A stretch of 64,000 nt of DNA from Lachnospiraceae bacterium (GCA_015057005.1 SVFF01000001.1:434001-498000); one strand, 5' to 3'; positions 8,647 through 20,045 are shown, counted from the stretch's first letter. The notes: generated by a model from the sequence alone, not told the origin. Translations and numbers: made by a program.

Positions 8647-8742
8647 TTACTATTTTTCAACTAATCATCATTTTTTCCATCTTTCTAGCGCACAATCTCC
8701 CACCATGCATAAAATATATCAAAAGCAAAGAAGGTTACTTCT

Positions 8743-9162
8743 ATGGAATGGAATCCAAAAGTGATCCGTCCGGGCATCGGCACCCTGCCTCTCCCCTTTT
8801 TTATGACTTATCCGGGGTATGCGGATGCGGCCCAGGAAAAAACACTGCTGCGGGATCTGGAATATCTCCAGCAGACATATCCCAATGAGGTAAAGCGCTA
8901 CCAACGCAAAATTGCCGATATATTGGACAAATTCGACTATGAAGGAAGCATGATATACGATGAATATCCGGACAAATTCAGTCTCCAGCGGCTGGCCGAA
9001 ACAGTGACAAAGATTTTAAGACAAGAAAATCAACAGCTCCCGACGGAGGAACAACTTCCCGCAGAGAAATGGGAATGGCTGACTGATATGATTTTGGTGC
9101 TGCTGTGCCATGAGGTGTATAAGCGCAGGCACGGCGGACCCAGAGGATATATCTGGAAATAA
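8743..9162 (+). CDS. Conserved-looking hypothetical protein, 139 aa
   Basis: A soluble protein with no signal peptide or membrane segment. The N-terminus is Pro-rich (RPGIGTLPLPFFMTYPGY). A helical charged middle follows with many Tyr and Glu/Lys pairs (DLEYLQQTYPNEVKRYQRKI), and the C-terminus is basic (HEVYKRRHGGPRGYIWK). An ATG follows AAGAAGG at moderate spacing. It sits alone between two terminators, converging on the atp operon. I do not recognise a domain; similar small proteins of unknown role are common in clostridia. Confidence 0.65.
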   Translation: MEWNPKVIRPGIGTLPLPFFMTYPGYADAAQEKTLLRDLEYLQQTYPNEVKRYQRKIADILDKFDYEGSMIYDEYPDKFSLQRLAETVTKILRQENQQLPTEEQLPAEKWEWLTDMILVLLCHEVYKRRHGGPRGYIWK

Positions 9163-9191
9163 ACAATTTCTTTTAAAGCCGTGAGTGGCAC

Positions 9192-9261
9192 AAAAAATCC
9201 CCCGGAATCTCAGCAATGTCATTGCTTAATGACATTAAACCAAAACCTGGGGGATTTTTTT
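9192..9261. terminator. Bidirectional terminator between the hypothetical gene and atpC
   Basis: Arms AAAAAATCCCCC and GGGGGATTTTTT give a T-run on both strands. The long loop holds a second inverted repeat, AATGTCATT/AATGACATT. It serves the plus-strand gene ending at 9162 and the atp operon ending at 9287. Confidence 0.8.
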
Positions 9262-9286
9262 AGGCTGCGCCAAATATGCACCAGCT

Positions 9287-9691
9287 CTATTTCAATACCG
9301 AAATACGGGTCATTGCTTTCTGCAGAGCAATCTCCGCTCGCATCACATCTATGCCGGGAGCGTGGGTACGAAGTCTCTCCTCCGCGCGCTCACGGGCACT
9401 TTCTGCTCGCTGCACGTCAATCTCCTCCGGCCATTCCACGATTTCCGCCAAGATGGTAATTCCAGTCGGCAGGATCTCCGCAAAACCGGAATGAAGTGCC
9501 GCCTCTTTCTCATTCTCGGGCTCATAAATCTTGAGAATACCCGGCTTCAAAATAACCGTCATAGGAATATGTCCCGGCAAAACACCAATCTGTCCTTCCG
9601 TGGTATTAAATTCCACCATCTCGACTTCACCTTCATAGAAATGTCTGTCCGGTGTGATTATGCGCAGCGAAAAAACCTTATTATCTGCCAT
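9287..9691 (-). CDS. atpC: ATP synthase F1 epsilon subunit
   Basis: The central-stalk subunit couples rotation to catalysis and can inhibit ATP hydrolysis. The N-terminal beta-sandwich is recognisable from FSLRIITPDRHFYEGEV and EGQIGVLPGHIPM. The C-terminal pair of helices has the Glu/Ala/Arg-rich pattern ESARERAEERLR, with total length near the family norm. I chose ATG 9691 (MADNKVF) over the in-frame GTG at 9703. The GAAAGG at 9705-9710 is too close to the GTG and the MADNKxF start is usual. It is the last gene of the atp operon, 24 bp after atpD. Confidence 0.93.
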   Translation of the reverse strand: MADNKVFSLRIITPDRHFYEGEVEMVEFNTTEGQIGVLPGHIPMTVILKPGILKIYEPENEKEAALHSGFAEILPTGITILAEIVEWPEEIDVQRAESARERAEERLRTHAPGIDVMRAEIALQKAMTRISVLK

Positions 9692-9715
9692 ATTGTTTTC
9701 CACGCCTTTCTGCTA

Positions 9716-11143
<1,428 letters not shown>

Positions 11144-11266
11144 TTAATTTCTGTGGAATGCTCCGGGCGAGAAGGATATAAACCTCCTCACCCTGCACTT
11201 CCCACACAATTCAAAATAAGATCATTATAATTCTATTTTCAGTTATTATCACACTTGGCGTTGAGA

Positions 11267-11449
11267 GCTGCGGCCACGGATACGGATATCGTTCCTATGA
11301 TGACCGTAGCGAGACGCCGGCGCTTAGCGAGGTCATGACGAATATATTCGCCTGCGAATTTATTCGTCATCGAGCTTAGCGTCCGCTGCGTCGAGGTTCG
11401 AGCGGGAGCGCGTCAGAATAGGAATGATATCCGTATCCTTTGCCGCAGC
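11267..11449. repeat. Palindromic element B1 between atpD and atpG
   Basis: A 183-bp inverted repeat. The outer arms 11267-11298 and 11418-11449 match at nearly every position (GCTGCGGC, then GGATACGGATATC, then TTCCTAT). An inner perfect stem ATGACGAATA/TATTCGTCAT lies at 11335-11344 and 11361-11370. Internal segments GGCGCTTAGCGAGGTC and CTTAGCGTCCGCTGCG recur, almost unchanged but on the opposite strand, in element B2 between atpG and atpA. It lies in a transcribed operon and so should form a long RNA hairpin. Role unknown. Confidence 0.85.
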
Positions 11450-11462
11450 CCCTGCCAGGCCC

Positions 11463-12314
11463 CTATCCCAGGGCCTCCGCGCCCGCGATAATTTCTGTCA
11501 GCTCCTGTGTAATGGAGCCCTGTCTTGCTCTGTTGTATTTCAGGGACAGATCAGCAATCATCTCTTCCGCATTGCTGGTTGCATTGTCCATGGCCTGCAT
11601 ACGAGCACCGTTTTCACTGGCAACTGCCTCTTTCATTGCACCGTAGATGAGGCTGGTGATGTACTTGGGTACGATCATATCCAGCGCTTCCGTATCCTCC
11701 GGCTCAAAGTTCATAAGGGCGCTGCTCTCTTCCTGATTCCCTTCAATCTCCACGGGAAGGAGTTTTAAGAGCTTGGGGATGTGACTTACGGTATTCTTAA
11801 AGGAAGTATATGCCAGATAGATCTCACCGATCTCATCGGCTGCAAATGCCGCCAGAAGACGATCTGACAGTCTCATTGCGTCCGCATAGGCGGGCTCTTC
11901 AATGAGCTCGGGAAAACTTTCCCTGATCTCATAACCATAACGGTTTAACGCATCACGGCCCTTATTACCGATGGCATATACTACGATATCTTCTTTCTTC
12001 CAACTCTCATGTCCTGTGATCAGCTTTACAATATTGGAATTGTAACCGCCTGCCAGGCCACGGTTGGAGGTGATCACGATCACTGCTTTCTTGGAGGATT
12101 TTCCCGGCTGCAGATATCTGTGGTCCAGATTTCCTACACGGGACAAAATGCTGCTCACAGTGTCGTACATGCAGGTAAAATAATCCTTGGAACGCTCTGC
12201 ACTGGCTCTTGCACGCTGCAATTTAACGGTGGAGACAAGCTTCATGGCCTTGGTAATCTGCTGTGTGCCCTGGATACTGCTTCTCCGGCGCTTTATATCA
12301 CGCATTGATGCCAT
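11463..12314 (-). CDS. atpG: ATP synthase F1 gamma subunit
   Basis: The rotor shaft of F1, 283 aa. The conserved N-terminal helix MRDIKRRRSSIQGTQQITKAMKLVS and the C-terminal helix ('RMQAMDNATSNAEEMI', 'YNRARQGSITQELTEII') form the coiled coil inside the alpha/beta ring. The first string is shown only in part here. The ATG is 6 bp after AAAGAGG. It lies between two palindromic elements, B1 downstream and B2 upstream, an unusual layout for an atp operon. Confidence 0.96.
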   Translation of the reverse strand: MASMRDIKRRRSSIQGTQQITKAMKLVSTVKLQRARASAERSKDYFTCMYDTVSSILSRVGNLDHRYLQPGKSSKKAVIVITSNRGLAGGYNSNIVKLITGHESWKKEDIVVYAIGNKGRDALNRYGYEIRESFPELIEEPAYADAMRLSDRLLAAFAADEIGEIYLAYTSFKNTVSHIPKLLKLLPVEIEGNQEESSALMNFEPEDTEALDMIVPKYITSLIYGAMKEAVASENGARMQAMDNATSNAEEMIADLSLKYNRARQGSITQELTEIIAGAEALG

Positions 12315-12349
12315 AATTTACCTCTTTCCAAAGAATCCCTCGCCCAGTC

Positions 12350-12485
12350 GGATCAATATTCTCTCTCAGACACGTTCTCACTCCGTGAAAAACGTAGCGG
12401 ACGCTAAGTAAGGTCAATGTATTGACCTGAAAGGACCTCACTAAGCGCCGACGTTTTTCAAGGGTCTTCGCGAGAACATTGACCC
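12350..12485. repeat. Palindromic element B2 between atpG and atpA
   Basis: A 136-bp imperfect inverted repeat. The outer arms pair GGATCAATATTCTC with the complement GAGAACATTGACCC. The inner arms pair TGAAAAACGT...CTAAGTAAGGTC with GACCTCACTAAG...ACGTTTTTCA, around a central GGTCAATGTATTGACC hairpin. On the minus strand it contains GGCGCTTAGTGAGGTC and CTTAGCGTCCGCTACG, which match motifs of element B1 on its plus strand. It fills most of the 190-bp gap between atpG and atpA. Confidence 0.8.
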
Positions 12486-12504
12486 ACCTGTGCTTAAGTC
12501 TTCT

Positions 12505-14055
<1,551 letters not shown>

Positions 14056-14067
14056 TTATTCAAAAAA

Positions 14068-14604
14068 TTATACTAATAATTGTTTCGTCATAGTATTCAG
14101 CTTGGTCCGGATACTGCTATCCACGACCCTGCCGTTTACACGGATCACCATTCCCCCGATCAGGGAAGGATCTACGATGTAATGCATCTCCATGGTCTCG
14201 TAGGCGGTTGTCTCCAAAAGTCTGGTACACACCTTTTCCTTCTGCTCCTTGGTCAGTTCCACTGCGGAAGCCACGAAGGCTACGCCGATCTTCTGCGATT
14301 CTTTTACTTTGTCTGTAAAGTAACCAAAAATCGCAGGAAGGTCATTGTACCTCTCCTTTGAGACTACGATCTCCAAAAAGCCTGCCAGTTCATTACTGAC
14401 TCTGTCCTTGAAGACCTCCCTTATCATCTGCAGTTTTTCCTGCTTGGGCACACCGGGATGCTTCATCAGCTTGTCAAAATCAGGATTCTCTGAAAGAGCA
14501 GTCTGCAAGTCTATAATCTCTTCCATCATCTCCCGGACTCTATTCTCTTCCATGGCAAGTTCAAAAAGTGCTTCGCCATAGGTCTTGGAAACTAATTTTG
14601 CCAT
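14068..14604 (-). CDS. atpH: ATP synthase F1 delta subunit
   Basis: 178 aa. The peripheral-stalk subunit connects the b dimer to the top of F1. The N-terminal helical bundle starts KLVSKTYGEALFELA, typical of delta/OSCP proteins. The C-terminal segment has the family pattern MHYIVDPSLIGGMVIRVNGRVVD with SIRTKL after it. The start overlaps the end of atpF by 13 bp, indicating translational coupling. Confidence 0.95.
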   Translation of the reverse strand: MAKLVSKTYGEALFELAMEENRVREMMEEIIDLQTALSENPDFDKLMKHPGVPKQEKLQMIREVFKDRVSNELAGFLEIVVSKERYNDLPAIFGYFTDKVKESQKIGVAFVASAVELTKEQKEKVCTRLLETTAYETMEMHYIVDPSLIGGMVIRVNGRVVDSSIRTKLNTMTKQLLV

Positions 14605-15134
14605 GTGCCTTCTCCCATTTCCTTCAGAGTCTCATCGATCAGCTGAGCCTGCACCGCAGGATCAATGGAAGCAGCAACCAGCTTGCCGGCCATAAGAGAA
14701 GCTACAGATACGATCTCCTTCTTCACTTCATCAGCAACTTTACTCTTCTCCAACTCAGCCTCCACGCGGGCTCTTTCGATAATACGGGACGCTTCTTCCT
14801 TTGCCCGGACAACAATCTGATTCTCATTGGCAAGCGCGCGTCTGCGGGCATCACTTAAGATTTCTTCTGCTTCCTTCTCAATGTCATTCAGTTTGCGTGC
14901 ATACTCTTCTTTCAGCAGTTCTGCACTCTCCTGATTTTCTTTTGCTTCTTCTAATTCTCTTCTGATCTTCTCCCGACGATCATTCAACATTTTTCTCGCC
15001 GGATTGAACAGGAAATAGCTCATGATCAAGAACAGAAAGAAGATTGCCACGATCATCAATGCAGCATCTGCAATCAGCTGGAAGTCCAGGCCAAACAGTC
15101 TTTCCATAGACTCGCCCCCTGTTAAAAGTATCAT
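14592..15134 (-). CDS. atpF: ATP synthase F0 b subunit
   Basis: 180 aa. The peripheral stalk has one N-terminal membrane helix (about residues 19-41, 'LIADAALMIVAIFFLFLIMS') followed by a long Glu/Lys/Arg coiled coil typical of b subunits. The ATG at 15134 is preceded by a perfect AAAGGAGG 6 bp upstream, so it is preferred over the internal ATG (MERLFGL), which has only a purine-rich GGGGGCGAG. Its C-terminus overlaps atpH. Confidence 0.95.
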   Translation of the reverse strand: MILLTGGESMERLFGLDFQLIADAALMIVAIFFLFLIMSYFLFNPARKMLNDRREKIRRELEEAKENQESAELLKEEYARKLNDIEKEAEEILSDARRRALANENQIVVRAKEEASRIIERARVEAELEKSKVADEVKKEIVSVASLMAGKLVAASIDPAVQAQLIDETLKEMGEGTWQN

Positions 15135-15182
15135 TCTTTACCTCCTTTCTACCATAAAGGTCTGACACTTAAGTCATACTGT

Positions 15183-15491
<309 letters not shown>

Positions 15492-15520
15492 TTATGAAAA
15501 ACTATTTTTCACACTGTAAA

Positions 15521-16252
15521 TTAATTTCCCGCACGGGCATCGGAAATGTAGGTCATCGTAAGCATACAGAACACATATGTCTGAATTGCTCCGGAGAACA
15601 AATCAAAGTATACATGCAGTGCAGCCGGCCAGATCGTGGCGAACCAACCCAACAATCCATACACCAATGCCATCATTACCGTACCCGACAAAATATTTGC
15701 AAACAAACGCAAAGATAAAGATATCGGTACTGCAATGTCACTGATCAAGTTGATCGGAAGCCAAATCGGAAGCCATGGCGGCAACGGCGAACACATACCA
15801 ACCCAGATTTCCTTCAGAGATTGGTATCTGAACTTGTTAAAGTGGATCAAAGTAAAGGTCATAAGCGCCATCGCCAATGTCACACCATAGTCCGCAGTAG
15901 GAGGCCGCAGTCCCAACAGACCGGATATATTACTGAACAATATAAAAATAAAGACCGTACCAATGTAATTATAAAACTTCGGAGCCGCCTTGCCCATCGA
16001 GCCGGCTACCACACCGTCCAGCTTTTCTACAATCAGCTCTACTACATTCTGAAATCCTCCCGGAACCTCCGCTGCTTTTTTCATGCACCTGCCTGCTGCA
16101 ATAGAAAACGCAATCAGGATCAGCATAACGATCAGTACACATACATGTGTTGTTGTTATCCACACCTTATGTCCAAAAAACGAATACTGAAAGATTCCAT
16201 GAACCATAAAGTCAATATTCTCGGCGCCGGACAACAAAATTCCATGTCCCAT
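15521..16252 (-). CDS. atpB: ATP synthase F0 a subunit
   Basis: 243 aa, five or six membrane helices. The stator half-channels carry the essential arginine R182 in the motif SLSLRLFANILSG. Other family patterns are FNKFRYQSLKEIW and the C-terminal AIQTYVFCMLTMTYI. The start follows AAGGAGGTG at good spacing. Two small membrane proteins encoded upstream (AtpI type) are normal for clostridial operons. Confidence 0.95.
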   Translation of the reverse strand: MGHGILLSGAENIDFMVHGIFQYSFFGHKVWITTTHVCVLIVMLILIAFSIAAGRCMKKAAEVPGGFQNVVELIVEKLDGVVAGSMGKAAPKFYNYIGTVFIFILFSNISGLLGLRPPTADYGVTLAMALMTFTLIHFNKFRYQSLKEIWVGMCSPLPPWLPIWLPINLISDIAVPISLSLRLFANILSGTVMMALVYGLLGWFATIWPAALHVYFDLFSGAIQTYVFCMLTMTYISDARAGN

Positions 16253-16264
16253 AGTTTCACCTCC

Positions 16265-16726
16265 TTATTCATTTATTTTTTGTTCCGGCTCCTCCGGCAA
16301 AGCCTGTGGAATCGGATCTGTTTCGTGAAACAGTTGATTGTACAACTTATGAGTAAACGGCTGAAGAAATGCCGCTACTTTCATTCCCATATACGCCAGA
16401 AAAACCACCAGCGCATTCATCACTTCTGTGACCATAATAATTCCCAGGATCACCACAACAGCCCCATACCTGAGCAGATAAGACCTGCGGATTATTTTGG
16501 CCGCAGTCTTTTCACCATGATCCAGCGCCCGTTCCAAAGACCGGTACATCTGGAGCGTGTTGGTCAAGGCAAATAAAATGCCAAACCATAAGCTCATGGC
16601 GTACGTCTGCTGCTCTTTTACCAAAAAGAAGCCGACCAGCTGGCATATCCCCCCCCAACACAGAATACCTGTATCTATTTCCAAAAGTGTCCTATTTACT
16701 CGTTTTAATTTATTGATCATTTGCAC
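16265..16726 (-). CDS. atpI: ATP synthase subunit I-like membrane protein
   Basis: 153 aa with about four membrane segments ('ILCWGGICQLVGFFLV', 'SLWFGILFALTNTLQMY', 'RYGAVVVILGIIMVTEV', 'ALVVFLAYMGMKVAAF') and a charged tail EEPEQK. This layout and place (second gene of the operon, before atpB) match AtpI-type proteins, which help c-ring assembly or divalent-cation supply. An 8-C run (16649-16656) lies inside the gene. The start overlaps the previous gene by 10 bp. Confidence 0.8.
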   Translation of the reverse strand: MQMINKLKRVNRTLLEIDTGILCWGGICQLVGFFLVKEQQTYAMSLWFGILFALTNTLQMYRSLERALDHGEKTAAKIIRRSYLLRYGAVVVILGIIMVTEVMNALVVFLAYMGMKVAAFLQPFTHKLYNQLFHETDPIPQALPEEPEQKINE

Positions 16727-17013
16727 GTATCCTGTTTTGCTCCTATATCCCTGCTGTCTGCTACACTTTCTTCCTTGGTTTTCTCACCAGCGTACACCCT
16801 TCGTGCCAACCGAAATACATTCTGGCCACCGGCAACAGCTCCTACAAAGAAAAGAATCACCATCCAATACGAAGTGCCACAACGTTGATCCAGATAAATA
16901 CCGAGAAAAGACATCAGACAGATAGGAACCAACATATTAATACCAAACTGCAGCACCATGGCAAAGGATCTGGAAACGCTTCCGTCATAGTTCTTTTTAG
17001 GTCTGCCAGCCAT
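16717..17013 (-). CDS. atpZ: AtpZ/AtpI-family small membrane protein
   Basis: 98 aa. Two membrane helices (about residues 17-40 and 48-66) with the family pattern LGIYLDQRCGTSYWMVILFF and GGQNVFRLAR. Such proteins head clostridial and bacillar atp operons, and relatives form Mg2+/Ca2+ channels with AtpI. It is the first gene behind the operon promoter. The C-terminus is hydrophilic. Confidence 0.82.
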   Translation of the reverse strand: MAGRPKKNYDGSVSRSFAMVLQFGINMLVPICLMSFLGIYLDQRCGTSYWMVILFFVGAVAGGQNVFRLARRVYAGEKTKEESVADSRDIGAKQDTCK

Positions 17014-17082
17014 ACATCCTGCGCCTCCTCCACTTTTTTAAGTTACAATTCACATCAAAAATCAAGTCGCATATTATTATAA

Positions 17083-17111
17083 ATTCTACCAAATTCTAAA
17101 CATATTGTCTA
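17083..17111 (-). promoter_or_regulatory. Promoter of the atp operon
   Basis: On the minus strand TAGACA, a 17-bp spacer and TAGAAT form a sigma-A type promoter about 70 bp upstream of the first atp gene. The rest of 17112-17287 is the divergent leader of the GNAT gene, with no other feature seen. Confidence 0.65.
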
Positions 17112-17287
17112 GCAAATCCGTCACTATTCCCAATTTTTTTCAGATACACCTTGCGCACTTCTATCATGTGTTCCACTGCAAATAGTGGATTGACTTCTGT
17201 CTTTCCCGGCTGTAAGATTATCTTAACAGCATTGCACGTGCTGCGTTGCTCTCTGTAGATTATATTCGAGAAAGACTGTTTATTATT

Positions 17288-17938
17288 ATGAACATACGAT
17301 CAGCTACCCCTAAGGATGCTCCCGCTTTACTGAAAATATACGCGCCATATGTAGAACATACGGCTGTCACCTTTGAATACGAGGTGCCTGGCGAAGCAGA
17401 ATTCGCCCATCGCATAGAGACCGTTTTATCCCGCTATCCCTATCTGGTCGCAGAGGAGGACGGTGAGATCCTGGGCTATACATACGCCTCCGCCTTTCAT
17501 ACCCGAGCTGCTTACGGCTGGTCTGCGGAGACTTCCATTTATGTGAAAATGGGGCTGCACCACAAGGGCGTAGGCACAGCGCTTTATCAGGAACTGGAAA
17601 AGTGCCTGGCACAACAGAATATCTGCAATCTGTGCGCCTGCATCGCTTACCCCAATCCCCCCAGCATTGCCTTTCATGAGCGCTTCGGCTACAAGACTGT
17701 TGCCCATTTCCACGCCTCCGGCTACAAGCAGGGCGCCTGGCACGACATGATCTGGATGGAGAAAGAACTCTGTCCCCACACAGTACCGCCCAAGCCCTTT
17801 ATTCCCTTTCCAAGCTGGAGATCACAGAATTGTAATTTACAACAAGCGGCCCTCACAAAAGAAAGGAGTCATTATGCCCCCCTTACAAATCTATCGCAAA
17901 CGCCTGATTCCCGACGAGTGCATCCTGTTAAAGAATGA
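17288..17938 (+). CDS. GNAT-family N-acetyltransferase (PAT/Bar-like)
   Basis: The first 165 residues are a typical small GNAT enzyme: NIRSATPKDAPALLKIYAPYV, then the acetyl-CoA loop region HHKGVGTALYQELEK, then the C-terminal pattern IAFHERFGYKTVAHFHASGYK (quoted in short parts only). The layout resembles phosphinothricin/methionine-sulfone acetyltransferases. I chose ATG 17288; a TTG at 17246 would add 14 residues with no ribosome binding site. The frame continues for about 55 non-family residues and overlaps the next gene by 65 bp. That overlap may reflect loss of the original stop codon. Confidence 0.85.
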   Translation: MNIRSATPKDAPALLKIYAPYVEHTAVTFEYEVPGEAEFAHRIETVLSRYPYLVAEEDGEILGYTYASAFHTRAAYGWSAETSIYVKMGLHHKGVGTALYQELEKCLAQQNICNLCACIAYPNPPSIAFHERFGYKTVAHFHASGYKQGAWHDMIWMEKELCPHTVPPKPFIPFPSWRSQNCNLQQAALTKERSHYAPLTNLSQTPDSRRVHPVKE

Positions 17939-18359
17939 CATCATTCTGGAGCAGAACGACGAGCATATCATCACCAAATGGAACACCATCAATCCCAAGA
18001 CCACCTTTTCCCATGGCTGCTCCTGCTATTTTCTCCACGACGGCATCAAAGTCAGCAAATTCCTGCGCTCCGATGGGTCCCTGCTGTACTGGTATTGCGA
18101 TGTGGTAAGCTACGATTACAATCAAGAAACCGGCACCCTGATCGTCACAGACCTGCTGGCAGATGTGATCGTCCATCCCGACGGCTCCGTGGAAGTAGTG
18201 GATCTGGACGAGGTGGCAGAGGCCTTTGAAAAGGGTCTGCTCACAGCCAAGCAGATGACTGACTGCCTGCGCCAGCTCAACCAGCTGCTCACCTACATAT
18301 ACCGGGATAAATTCGACCGGCTCCAGGCCCACCTGGAAAAGCTGGACATGGGACTCTAG
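17874..18359 (+). CDS. DUF402-domain protein, possible nucleotide phosphatase
   Basis: 161 aa. The N-terminus is beta-rich, with the DUF402 block WYCDVVSYDYNQETGTLIVTD followed by LLADVIVHPDGSVEVVDLDE (each in part). Acidic residues (D, E) of this block bind metal in related nucleoside di/triphosphatases and in FomD. A helical C-terminal segment has QLNQLLTYIYRDKF. The start is ATG with AAAGGAG 7 bp upstream. The stop is followed at once by the second giant inverted repeat. Confidence 0.8.
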   Translation: MPPLQIYRKRLIPDECILLKNDIILEQNDEHIITKWNTINPKTTFSHGCSCYFLHDGIKVSKFLRSDGSLLYWYCDVVSYDYNQETGTLIVTDLLADVIVHPDGSVEVVDLDEVAEAFEKGLLTAKQMTDCLRQLNQLLTYIYRDKFDRLQAHLEKLDMGL

Positions 18360-18371
18360 GCCCACCGCCCC

Positions 18372-18805
18372 TATCTCCACATCTCCCCGGACAAAGGGTT
18401 CCCGGAAATACTGCAGGCTTTGGGGGAGTTGTGGATGCGGGCTTTCAAGATATTATTATGAAGCGCTCGAGAAAAACTCGGGGTCACCGGGCAGGCACAA
18501 AAACACGTCCTTTTCAAGCGCTTTCGAGAAAAATATAAGATTCACAATTCAAAGACAGACGCCCAAATTTCTATGTTTGAGCATAAGCGAGTTTAGAAAT
18601 TTGGGCGTCAAGCTTGTCATTTGAATTGTGAATCTTATATTTTTCAGGAAGGGCTTGTCGACGGTTTTTGTGCCTGCTCGGTCACCCCTCAAACAGTTCT
18701 CTGCGCGCTTCCCATTTTTGAAAGCTACCGCATCTCACAAATCCATCCCAAACCACTGCAAATGTATTTCCGGGAACCCTTTGCCCGGGGCGATGCGGGA
18801 AATAG
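18372..18805. repeat. Giant inverted repeat A2 filling a convergent intergenic gap
   Basis: A palindrome of about 434 bp between the stops of the DUF402 gene (18359) and the minus-strand hydrolase gene (18818). The core is a perfect 16-bp helix (18558-18573 with 18594-18609) with a 20-nt loop. Next is a perfect 26-bp helix ending at GATTCACAATTCAAA (18539-18553 with 18620-18634, extended outward by ATATTTTTC). Outer arms share CAAAGGGTTCCCGGAAATAC and GGCACAAAAAC. On the minus strand the core matches element A1 in layout and loop. Helix positions that differ between the two are changed on both sides, so pairing is kept. Confidence 0.9.
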
Positions 18806-18817
18806 GGGGCGGCAGGA

Positions 18818-19966
18818 TCAGTAGAAGACATGGCCGCCGATATTGATGCCTGTCAGGCCCTCGATGGGCGTGCGGAAGAATACGCAGTTGCCCACATTCG
18901 TCACGCCGGACATGGCCGCATCAGCCGCCTGATAGCATTTGGCAGTGGCCTTGTTGGCTGCCAATGCCAGTTCCAGACGTCCGCTGGCCACAGGTGAAAA
19001 CTGCCTGTTCTGGTAGATGACACCTACAACCGTATCCGGAAACTTGCCGCTGAGTACACGGTTGATCACCACACTGCCTACAGCCAGCTGTCCCTCGTAG
19101 GGCTCGCCGCCGGCCTCACAGTAGATCAAATTCGCCAGAAGGTATCTGTCGCCTTCTGCAAAGTTTACTTCGGAAATGTCTCTCCAGGAGCCTGCTGCCG
19201 CAGCCTGGGATAAAGCCAGCTCTTTCTTCAGCTGCTCCAGGGTATTTTCCTTCTCTTTGATTTCCTTTTCGTAAGCAAGCGCTTGTTCCTCCGCCTCGGA
19301 AATCTGCTCCGCATATGCAGCGATATTACTGGAAGTCTGGCCGATCAGACCGGAAACTTTGTTCTTTTCAGCTTCTGCCGCCACTTTCAGGTTCTCAAGT
19401 TCGTTTTTTTCCCGCTGCAGCGTGGCTTCCTGCTCTTCTATACTGTGGCGGGTCTCCTTAAACTCTTCCAGCTTCTGATTATCATAATCTGCGATCCGTT
19501 CAAAAATATCTGCCGCATTCAGCATCTGACCAAAGCTCTTGCCGCCCAGAATGGCATTCATATAAGCGGTGTCATTGCGCTCATACATATCCCTGACACG
19601 GGTCACCATGCACGCATACTGCCACTTTTCCGTCTCTTTTGCCTCTTCCAGGTTGGCCTGAGTCACCGAGATCTCCTCTGTCTTGGTCTGAATCTGCTGT
19701 TCCAGATCTGCCAGATTGTCGCTCACCTGAGTCAGCTGCGTATTTAAATTTTTCAATTCTCCTTTTAAGGTGCTCTGCTCGCCTTTCAGATTTTCCAGTT
19801 CATCCTGTTTCTGATCAAGCTTTCCTTCCAGGGCTTCTTTTTCCTTTTCGTTCTGATTGATCTTATCCTGAATGGAGGTCGCTTCTGCCACATTGCCCTC
19901 AGAGGGTATGGCACCTGCGATCATGGCTGCAAGCAAAAACACCGCCAGCTTTCTTAGGCCTCTCAA
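18818..19966 (-). CDS. Secreted coiled-coil cell-wall hydrolase (SleB-type domain)
   Basis: 382 aa. A signal peptide (about residues 1-29, cut near VAEA/TS) is followed by a long Glu/Lys/Gln coiled coil (about 33-250) like PcsB/CwlO-type regulators. The C-terminal Hydrolase_2/SleB domain (about 265-382) carries LANLIYCEAGGEPYEGQLAV, then VGSVVINRVLSGKFPDT and the ending of the SleB fold. The Glu in YCEAGGEPYEGQ is the likely catalytic acid for cutting peptidoglycan glycan strands. The coiled coil may hold it inactive until an FtsEX-like signal. The start is TTG behind AAAGGA. Confidence 0.88.
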   Translation of the reverse strand: MRGLRKLAVFLLAAMIAGAIPSEGNVAEATSIQDKINQNEKEKEALEGKLDQKQDELENLKGEQSTLKGELKNLNTQLTQVSDNLADLEQQIQTKTEEISVTQANLEEAKETEKWQYACMVTRVRDMYERNDTAYMNAILGGKSFGQMLNAADIFERIADYDNQKLEEFKETRHSIEEQEATLQREKNELENLKVAAEAEKNKVSGLIGQTSSNIAAYAEQISEAEEQALAYEKEIKEKENTLEQLKKELALSQAAAAGSWRDISEVNFAEGDRYLLANLIYCEAGGEPYEGQLAVGSVVINRVLSGKFPDTVVGVIYQNRQFSPVASGRLELALAANKATAKCYQAADAAMSGVTNVGNCVFFRTPIEGLTGINIGGHVFY

Positions 19967-20045
19967 TGGTCAAATCCTTTCTAATTCCTAGTTTTTCATG
20001 GTTTCATGGTTGTTTCCGGGTTAGCACCATACATCAACCTGACTT

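Noticed and set aside
16649..16656. Eight-C run inside atpI as a phase-variation site
   Set aside because: It lies within an intact conserved reading frame of an essential operon and codes for normal residues, so variation there is unlikely to be useful.
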